Made by a program: the position numbers and the translations under genes. A stretch of 11,949 nucleotides of DNA. Source: Rhodoferax sp. GTDB lineage: Bacteria; Pseudomonadota; Gammaproteobacteria; Burkholderiales; Burkholderiaceae_C. The notes under the pieces are model-generated. The model searched no databases and was not told the DNA's origin. It worked only from the letters and a program-made list of their open reading frames with translations. The stretch's first letter is position 1. Every line of letters starts with the position of its first letter. Shown here in pieces: positions 7,135 through 11,949 of the stretch. Location of the stretch: contig JAIFMR010000167.1 in the NCBI GenBank assembly GCA_020048255.1, positions 1 to 11,949 of the forward strand, written 5' to 3'.

Positions 7135-7689
7135 TCAGGGTTTGGGCAAGGCCAATGGCTTGATGGCGCCACAGTCTGCGGCTAGAAACTTGCCGCTTGA
7201 TGCCATCTCCATGGTTTGGACCTGGCCCTGGCGCGTGGTGCGCAGCGTCATTTGGGTGGTGAATGCCTCTGGGCTGCTGAAGACCACCTGACCCTCACCG
7301 CTGGATGGGGGTTCAGTGCACACGACGCTGAATTTGACGGTGTTGCCGGTTTTTTGCGAGTGGGTCTGCTTGCATTTGCCCTCGGGAGGCGACACCTGAT
7401 GGCGGTCAATCATCTCTTGCGTCATGCAGACCTTGACCGTCATGCCCGCGCCGGGCTTGCCCATGCTGATGCCTTGCTTGGCCATCATTTCCTCCATCTT
7501 TTTCCGCTGCGCTGGGGGCATGCTGTCCATGCTCTTTTGTGCCTCGGCCATGGCCTTGCCCATATCGCCTGAACCACCCGCCATCTTGCTGCTCATTTCC
7601 CACAAACCTGGCTTCATGGTTTGTGCTGATGCAGCCACCGCGGCACCGGCCAGCAGTCCAGCCATCAAAATCTGACGTGATTTGCTCAT
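7135..7689 (-). CDS. Secreted DUF3617-type protein, Met-rich
   Basis: The 184-residue protein has a cleavable Sec signal peptide (MSKSRQ, hydrophobic 7-20, cleavage likely after Ala-Ser-Ala22), so it is periplasmic or exported. The mature start, QTMKPGLWEM, and a C-x-T near Cys88 (VKVCMTQEM) match DUF3617 proteins, whose function is unknown. Four cysteines (88, 106, 124, 173) could form two disulfides. Residues 25-93 contain 14 methionines, unusually dense, with MEEMMAKQGISM typical of the linker in this family. The start is the ATG at 7689 because AAGGAG lies 5 nt upstream; the longer form beginning 8 codons earlier has no ribosome site and disturbs the signal peptide. A GATAAT promoter-like box and a GCCAT microsatellite lie upstream. 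Confidence 0.86.
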   Translation of the reverse strand: MSKSRQILMAGLLAGAAVAASAQTMKPGLWEMSSKMAGGSGDMGKAMAEAQKSMDSMPPAQRKKMEEMMAKQGISMGKPGAGMTVKVCMTQEMIDRHQVSPPEGKCKQTHSQKTGNTVKFSVVCTEPPSSGEGQVVFSSPEAFTTQMTLRTTRQGQVQTMEMASSGKFLAADCGAIKPLALPKP

Positions 7690-7715
7690 AAAGACTCCTT
7701 GTTGGTGTTTCATCC

Positions 7716-7721
7716 ATTATC
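7716..7721 (-). promoter_or_regulatory. Putative -10 box of the DUF3617 gene
   Basis: On the minus strand GATAAT (5 of 6 matching TATAAT) would start transcription about 20 nt upstream of the AAGGAG-preceded ATG at 7689. No good -35 is present; 17 bp upstream the position falls in the start of the pentanucleotide repeat. Confidence 0.35.
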
Positions 7722-7733
7722 AAACGCTGGCTT

Positions 7734-7792
7734 GCCATGCCATGCCATGCCATGCCATGCCATGCCATGCCATGCCATGCCATGCCATGCCA
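7734..7792. repeat. Pentanucleotide tandem repeat (GCCAT), about 11.8 copies
   Basis: Perfect head-to-tail GCCAT units (ATGGC on the minus strand) run without a single interruption over 59 bp, between the end of the Lrp gene and the putative promoter of the DUF3617 gene. Perfect short tandem repeats like this are prone to slipped-strand copy-number change. Confidence 0.95.
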
Positions 7793-7793
7793 G

Positions 7794-7807
7794 GGCTGCG
7801 CGCAGCC
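7794..7807. terminator. GC palindrome just after the Lrp gene, possible weak terminator
   Basis: GGCTGCG followed directly by CGCAGCC forms a perfect 14-bp palindrome 4 bp beyond the stop of the minus-strand Lrp gene. It could fold as a 5-bp stem with a CGCG loop. No T-run follows (the microsatellite does), so termination is uncertain. Confidence 0.3.
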
Positions 7808-7811
7808 GTCG

Positions 7812-8279
7812 CTATTTGATCGGTAAGTGCGTGGTGCATTTGACTTCTTCCATCACCGCATAGGTGCGGGTTTCGCGCACGCCGGGCAACTGCCACAACA
7901 CGGTGCCGGCAAATTCGCGGTAGGCGTTCATGTCGGCCATGCGGGTTTTAAGCAGATAGTCAAAGCCGCCTGCCACCATGTGGCACTCCATGATTTCCGG
8001 GCGCACTTGCACGGCGGCCTTGAAGGCGTCAAACACGTTCGGGGTGGTCTTGTCGAGCAGCACCTCCACAAACACCATCAGCCCGGCACCGAGCTTGACC
8101 GGGTCCAGCCGGGCCTCATAACCTTGAATGACGCCTTCCTTGGTCAATCTTTGCACCCGTGCCAGGACTGCGGTGGGAGACAGCGTGACCAGCTCAGCGA
8201 GCTTCAGGTTGCTGATGCGGCCATCTTGCTGCAGCGCGTGAAGAATTTTGCGGTCGATGCGATCGAGTTCCATGGTCAT
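7812..8279 (-). CDS. Lrp/AsnC family transcriptional regulator
   Basis: The 155-residue protein has the standard two-domain form: an N-terminal winged helix-turn-helix (about 4-64; LDRIDRKILHALQQDGRISNL, then the recognition region SPTAVLARVQRL) and a C-terminal RAM ligand-binding domain (about 68-145; MVFVEVLL, GGFDYLLKTR). Such regulators respond to amino acids and often control a neighbouring amino-acid catabolic gene; alphaproteobacterial PutR acting on putA is a precedent. Here putA lies nearby, beyond one gene, so control of putA is a reasonable inference. The start chosen is the ATG at 8279, overlapping the TGA of the upstream GGDEF-EAL gene (TGATG); a second ATG two codons later is an alternative. 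Translation is thus likely coupled to the c-di-GMP gene. Confidence 0.93.
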   Translation of the reverse strand: MTMELDRIDRKILHALQQDGRISNLKLAELVTLSPTAVLARVQRLTKEGVIQGYEARLDPVKLGAGLMVFVEVLLDKTTPNVFDAFKAAVQVRPEIMECHMVAGGFDYLLKTRMADMNAYREFAGTVLWQLPGVRETRTYAVMEEVKCTTHLPIK

Positions 8280-10870
8280 CACGCCGACTCTGTGTTCCAG
8301 TTCAGCGGTGCCGGTTTGCCAAACAAATATCCCTGGAAGTGGTGACAACCCAAGGCGTACAGCGCATCGCGTTGTTCGGCCAGTTCCACGCCTTCAGCAA
8401 TCACGTCCAGATGCAGGCTCTCGCCCATGGTCACGATGGCCCGGATGATGCTGGCGTCTTGCGGGTCGACCAGCATGTCGCGCACAAAGCTCTGGTCAAT
8501 CTTGAGCTGGTTCAGGGGCAAACGTTTGAGCATGGCCAGCGAGGAGTATCCGGTGCCAAAGTCGTCCAGCGACAGTTGCACGCCCAGCTCGCGCAGGGCT
8601 TGCATTTTCTCGATGACGCCCGACACATCGTCTACCAGTTGGCTCTCGGTCAGCTCCAGCTCCAACAGCGCTGGCTTGACGCCAGTTCGCAGCAAGATGT
8701 CACGTACCTGGTCGACAAAGTGCGCCTGCTTGAATTGCTGTGCACTGACATTGACAGCAATGCTCCAGGTGGCTTGCGGCGATTGCTGCGACCATGCCAG
8801 CAATTGCTCGCAGGCCGTCTGCATGATCCAGAGGCCCAGCGGCAAGATCAAGCCACAGGACTCGGCTGCGCCAATGAAGTTCCCCGGCATGACCAGGCCG
8901 CGCATCGGATGTTGCCAGCGTACCAAGGCCTCAAAACCCAACACCCGGCCGTCAGAATCGACTTGTGGTTGGTAATGCAGCACGAATTCATGGGCCTGCA
9001 GCGCCCAGCGCAGGTCAGCCTCGAGGGAGGTGCGCGCGATCACCTGCGCTTGCATTTGTGGGTTGAAAAAGCGCAACGCATTGCGGCCCGCGGCCTTGGC
9101 CTGGTACATCGCCATATCGGCTTGTTTGAAGAGTTCATCACGCGTGGGGGCGGCGCTGTCCAGCAGCGACACACCGATGCTCACACTGCTCTGGCAGGGC
9201 ACATCGCCGAGCATGTAGGGCTGATTAAGGCTGGTCAGAATTTTTTGTCCAATGTGTTGGGCTTGACGCGCCGCCTCTTCGGGTCGCGTATCCAGCTCCA
9301 CCAGCAACACCACAAACTCGTCGCCGCCTTGGCGTGCCAGGGTGTCCTGGGCACGCACGCACTCGGTCAGGCGCTGGGCAATCTGGCGCAGCAGCAGGTC
9401 ACCCATGTCATGACCCAGGGTGTCGTTGATGTCCTTGAAATTGTCCACGTCAACAAACATCAGCGCAGCACCCTGTGCCTTGCGCGGCAGGCTGGTGAGC
9501 AATTGCTGCACACGGTCTTGCAATAAGCGCCGATTCGGCAGATTGGTCAGTGGGTCGTAAAAGGCCAGTTGGTAAATGGTTTCTTCGGTCTGCTTGCGTT
9601 TGGTGATGTCGGTAGAAATACCGCACAGTGCGTAAATACGGCCGTCCGGGTCGCGCAGCGGCAATTTGATCGAAAGATAGCTGTGCTCCACCTGACCATC
9701 GATGCTGCGGTTGATTTCTTCTTCCTCGACCCGCTCGCCGTGCTCAATGACGCGCAGGTCATTGGCGCGCAGCTTCGCCGATGTCAATGCATCAAAAAAT
9801 ACCGGGTCGGCCTGCCCGATGATGTGTGCTTGGTCCCGGTCGAACAACTTGCACACGGTGCTGTTCGCATATTGATAACGCAAATCCCGGTCTTTGATGT
9901 AGATCGCTGCGTCGACACTGTTCAAAATGGTGTTGAGCCGGTCCTCACTGGCTTTCAGGCCGGCGGTCTTCTGTGCCACTTGTTTGCGCAGCCACTGTGT
10001 GGCCAGCAGGGCCAAGGTCAATGAGAGCAGCAACGCCCCCACTGTCCATGCCAGGTAGGTGGGGATGGCCAGGCGCTGTGGGGCTTGCAGCCAGCGTGTC
10101 AGGGCCAGGCCGTAGGGTGAATCACTTTTGGCTTGCCAATCGCTCAGCCTGGCATCGATGACCCGCAGCAGATCTGCGTTTTGATTCTTTCCTGCAGCGT
10201 AATACAGCTGCGCTGGCTGAAACACGATGGCTGTGGATTCCAGCTGGTAATGACTGGCCTGCATGTCGCCAAAGAACCGGTTGGACGCCACCGCGTTGAC
10301 TTCGCGGGCAGCGGCCTGCTCAAAGCCGCGCTCGAACGAATCTACTTCAACCAGTTCGGCTTGAATGGCGAAACTGGCCAGCAAATTTTTTAAAAACTGC
10401 GCTTGTACCGAGCCTTTCACCACGGCAATGCGTTTGCCTTTGAGGTCCAGCATCGAGCTGATGGGCTCGGCTTTGTGTTTGTAGATTTGTGACCAGCTCA
10501 GCAAGGCCGGGGTGTTATGAAAATCAAAGACCAGTGCCCGTTCCGCCGTGAAGGCCACATCGGGCATGAGGTCGATGCGGCCGCTCTTGAGCGCATCCAG
10601 GCACGCCTGCCATTCGCACGTGTAGGGCTCTAGCGTCCAGCGCTGCTCCTGGGCAATGGCTACCAGCAAGTCGCCCAGAATGCCGCTGGGTTGGCCGTCC
10701 CGGCCAGCAAAAATCTTGGGTGCATTGGCATAAATACCGACCCGGACCACGCGCGGCTCAGTCGCAGCGGCCCAGGCAGAATGCAGCCCTGCGATGAGCA
10801 GCAGCAGGGCCATGCCCCCAGTGCGTAGGACCCGCCAAAGACGCCAATGCATGAACTGAAAAAACATCAT
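8279..10870 (-). CDS. Membrane cyclic-di-GMP protein: periplasmic solute-binding sensor, PAS, GGDEF and EAL domains
   Basis: This 863-residue protein has a signal peptide or anchor (about 10-35), a periplasmic type-3 solute-binding-like domain (about 42-262; VVRVGIYANAPKIF, GRIDLMPDVAFTAER, LKGKRIAVVKGS), a transmembrane helix (about 272-292), a PAS domain (about 309-428), GGDEF (about 434-602) and EAL (about 613-857). The GGDEF motif (515-519) is intact with a product-inhibition site RAQD five residues before it. The EAL domain keeps Glu647, Asn707, Glu739, Asp769-Asp770, Lys790, Glu826 and Gln846, so both synthesis and hydrolysis of c-di-GMP are possible. The periplasmic domain suggests it senses an amino-acid-like solute; Cys85 and Cys90 may form a disulfide. 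It is divergent from putA and its stop overlaps the Lrp start. No ribosome site precedes the chosen ATG; Met2 or Met7 are alternatives. Confidence 0.93.
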   Translation of the reverse strand: MMFFQFMHWRLWRVLRTGGMALLLLIAGLHSAWAAATEPRVVRVGIYANAPKIFAGRDGQPSGILGDLLVAIAQEQRWTLEPYTCEWQACLDALKSGRIDLMPDVAFTAERALVFDFHNTPALLSWSQIYKHKAEPISSMLDLKGKRIAVVKGSVQAQFLKNLLASFAIQAELVEVDSFERGFEQAAAREVNAVASNRFFGDMQASHYQLESTAIVFQPAQLYYAAGKNQNADLLRVIDARLSDWQAKSDSPYGLALTRWLQAPQRLAIPTYLAWTVGALLLSLTLALLATQWLRKQVAQKTAGLKASEDRLNTILNSVDAAIYIKDRDLRYQYANSTVCKLFDRDQAHIIGQADPVFFDALTSAKLRANDLRVIEHGERVEEEEINRSIDGQVEHSYLSIKLPLRDPDGRIYALCGISTDITKRKQTEETIYQLAFYDPLTNLPNRRLLQDRVQQLLTSLPRKAQGAALMFVDVDNFKDINDTLGHDMGDLLLRQIAQRLTECVRAQDTLARQGGDEFVVLLVELDTRPEEAARQAQHIGQKILTSLNQPYMLGDVPCQSSVSIGVSLLDSAAPTRDELFKQADMAMYQAKAAGRNALRFFNPQMQAQVIARTSLEADLRWALQAHEFVLHYQPQVDSDGRVLGFEALVRWQHPMRGLVMPGNFIGAAESCGLILPLGLWIMQTACEQLLAWSQQSPQATWSIAVNVSAQQFKQAHFVDQVRDILLRTGVKPALLELELTESQLVDDVSGVIEKMQALRELGVQLSLDDFGTGYSSLAMLKRLPLNQLKIDQSFVRDMLVDPQDASIIRAIVTMGESLHLDVIAEGVELAEQRDALYALGCHHFQGYLFGKPAPLNWNTESA

Positions 10871-10898
10871 GGGGAAAATGTCCGTTGCGACAGAGTCA

Positions 10899-10913
10899 GA
10901 TTGTCCGGCAATC
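10899..10913. promoter_or_regulatory. Candidate operator, inverted repeat GATTG-N5-CAATC
   Basis: A 15-bp perfect-arm inverted repeat lies between the divergent genes. Its size fits a dimeric regulator such as the nearby Lrp/AsnC protein, whose family sites are about 15 bp, but the sequence is not a clear match to the E. coli Lrp consensus. Confidence 0.35.
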
Positions 10914-10950
10914 CATCAAAATATGCCATGGCTAATTAAGTCACTAATTG

Positions 10951-10965
10951 CTATTCAAAAAATAG
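10951..10965. repeat. Short hairpin CTATT-CAAAA-AATAG, mini-repeat copy 1
   Basis: A 5-bp perfect stem with a 5-nt loop in the putA upstream region. With its preceding G it matches the copy inside putA at 11607-11622 at 13 of 16 positions. Confidence 0.4.
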
Positions 10966-11024
10966 TGAAAAACTCGGATTAAAACGAGACAACATTGCGC
11001 GTTCATTTGATTTTGGAGTTTTCC

Positions 11025-11949
11025 ATGCTGCTCACACAACGCCTGCCCAATCCTTATCGCCCGGAAGGGCAGCTGGTTTCCCTGCGACTGGAGTCGCTGG
11101 CCAAAGCGCTCAACTGGGCTGCTGCGGCCCGCATGGCTGCGCCCTGGGTACAGGCCGTGCGAGACAACCCGCCGCCCTTCTGGGCGATGGAGAGCTTGCT
11201 CAAGGAATACCCGATTTCCAGCGCCGAGGGCCTGGCCCTGATGCGCCTGGCCGAAGCTGGCCGCGCCGACTTTGAGGGCAGCAGCGACAAAGTGCTCTCC
11301 AGGCTGTCCAGCACGGCGATTGCGATGAGCAAGCATTTTTTGCCCACCGCCGCCAATGATGGGCAAGCGCCCAACGAGCCTGGTCTGTTTGCCAAGTTGG
11401 GCGCCCGCACTGTGGTGGCCGCCACCTTGCGTGCCGTGCAGTTGCTGGGCCGCCAGTTTGTGTTGGGCCAGACCATGGCGGAGGGCATGGCTGAGGCCAC
11501 CTCGGCCAAGAAGAAAATGCCCAACCTGCGCTACAGCTACGACATGCTGGGCGAGGGTTCGCGCACCGATGCCGATGCGCTGGCGCATTTGGCAAGTTAC
11601 CAAAACGCTATACAAGCAATAGCTTCTAGCGCAATCAAGACATGGCCTTGCGAGCAAAACGACGGTATTTCCATCAAGCTCAGCGCACTGCATCCAAGGT
11701 ATGAATTTGCACAAATCAAGCGCGTCATGGCCGAACTGGTGCCGCGCGTCTGGGGCCTGTGCGAGCTGGCGGCCCAAGCCAACATCAACCTGACCATTGA
11801 CGCCGAAGAGGTGGACCGGCTGGAGTTGTCGCTGGAGGTGTTTGAGGCGCTGGCCGCCCAGGTGGCCCAGTTTTACCCGCAGTGGCGCGGCTTTGGCCTG
11901 GCCATGCAGTCTTATCAGACCAATGCACAGGAGCTGGTCGAACACGTGA
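11025..11949 (+). CDS. putA: Bifunctional proline dehydrogenase / L-glutamate gamma-semialdehyde dehydrogenase PutA (5' part, cut by window end)
   Basis: PutA oxidises proline to glutamate through an FAD proline dehydrogenase domain and a C-terminal NAD aldehyde dehydrogenase domain, at the inner membrane. Only 308 codons are in the window, still open at the end. They include FAKLGARTVV (122-131), YSYDMLGEGSRT (170-181), GISIKLSALHPRY (214-226), and TIDAEEVDRLELSLE (257-271), all proline dehydrogenase barrel signatures. The protein begins MLLTQRLPNPY at the ATG with GGAG 6 nt upstream. It lacks the ribbon-helix-helix DNA-binding segment that lets E. coli PutA repress itself, so an external regulator such as the nearby Lrp-type protein is expected. 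Whether the aldehyde dehydrogenase half follows is inferred from the family, not seen. Confidence 0.93.
   Translation, partial: MLLTQRLPNPYRPEGQLVSLRLESLAKALNWAAAARMAAPWVQAVRDNPPPFWAMESLLKEYPISSAEGLALMRLAEAGRADFEGSSDKVLSRLSSTAIAMSKHFLPTAANDGQAPNEPGLFAKLGARTVVAATLRAVQLLGRQFVLGQTMAEGMAEATSAKKKMPNLRYSYDMLGEGSRTDADALAHLASYQNAIQAIASSAIKTWPCEQNDGISIKLSALHPRYEFAQIKRVMAELVPRVWGLCELAAQANINLTIDAEEVDRLELSLEVFEALAAQVAQFYPQWRGFGLAMQSYQTNAQELVEHV
11606..11631. repeat. Nested inverted repeat inside putA, mini-repeat copy 2
   Basis: CGCTA (11606-11610) pairs with TAGCG (11627-11631), and inside it GCTAT (11607-11611) pairs with ATAGC (11619-11623). It lies in a loop region between two conserved PutA motifs (residues about 194-203) and resembles a small dispersed repeat I associate with Comamonadaceae genomes. 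Confidence 0.45.

Larger units (their letters stand above)
10871..11024. promoter_or_regulatory. Divergent control region between the GGDEF-EAL gene and putA
   Basis: This 154-bp region, AT-rich in its putA-proximal part, must hold promoters for both directions. It contains GATTG-N5-CAATC (10899-10913), a direct repeat CTAATT spaced 12 bp (10932 and 10944), and a hairpin CTATT-CAAAA-AATAG (10951-10965). GGAG at 11015-11018 is the putA ribosome binding site. No convincing sigma-70 -35/-10 pair was found. Confidence 0.55.

Noticed and set aside
7406..7783. An open frame translating the GCCAT repeat as repeated MAWHG units
   Set aside because: The repeat is outside any gene with a ribosome site and the rest of the frame is a shadow of the DUF3617 gene; the peptide repeat is a by-product of the microsatellite.
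7734..7792. GCCAT array considered as a CRISPR or iteron array
   Set aside because: Units are 5 bp with no spacers, and no cas, rep or origin-like gene is nearby.
9300..9420. Degenerate GGDEF suspected in a dual-domain protein
   Set aside because: The motif reads GGDEF exactly, with an RxxD five residues upstream; no catalytic loss is visible.
8339..9526. A 395-residue plus-strand open frame inside the GGDEF-EAL gene
   Set aside because: It is exactly opposite the GGDEF and EAL domains with His/Gln/Leu-rich translation, a shadow of the real coding strand.
10944..11945. A 333-residue minus-strand open frame opposite putA
   Set aside because: The plus strand encodes unmistakable PutA motifs; the opposite frame has no recognisable domain.

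Overview
The window looks like chromosomal DNA from a betaproteobacterium, most likely a Burkholderiales/Comamonadaceae relative (Rhodoferax/Polaromonas type). The reasons are GC-rich coding sequence on both strands, gene-by-gene resemblance to that group's PilT, PilU, PutA and Lrp-type proteins, and its gene neighbourhoods. Assignment is from protein motifs and recalled family features, not from a search. The region is mostly housekeeping. No phage, IS, CRISPR, tRNA or rRNA was seen.

Layout. (1) 16-2589 is the rsmI | yraN-diaA-dolP neighbourhood, matching E. coli yraL-yraN-yraO-yraP without lpoA: the 16S rRNA methyltransferase RsmI (minus), a yraN that appears damaged by a frameshifting internal deletion, a SIS-domain protein (DiaA/GmhA type), and a dual-BON lipoprotein overlapping it by ATGA. 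(2) 2619-5969 (minus) holds the type IV pilus retraction ATPases pilT and pilU, then a 3-hydroxyisobutyrate-dehydrogenase-family oxidoreductase. The 229-bp pilT-pilU gap carries four consecutive hairpins, one a perfect 24-bp palindrome. (3) 6007-7068 (plus) is the PLP-binding protein YggS and a small conserved protein of unknown function. (4) 7135-7689 (minus) is a secreted Met-rich DUF3617-type protein. Just upstream of it is a pentanucleotide microsatellite (GCCAT, about 11.8 copies). (5) 7812-10870 (minus) is a membrane PBP-PAS-GGDEF-EAL cyclic-di-GMP protein whose stop codon overlaps the start of an Lrp/AsnC regulator (TGATG). (6) From 11025 to the window end (plus) is the 5' part of putA, lacking the DNA-binding N-terminus of E. 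coli PutA.

How the parts may work together. The most suggestive arrangement is at the right end: a periplasmic-sensor c-di-GMP enzyme, an Lrp-type regulator and the proline catabolic gene share one divergent control region (10871-11024), which contains an inverted repeat and AT-rich hairpins. This could link amino-acid sensing and proline use to c-di-GMP, and c-di-GMP commonly governs pilus motility. That link is inference. I did not find a clearly new multi-gene system. The items most worth checking are that coupling, the yraN deletion, the microsatellite at a promoter, and the hairpin array.
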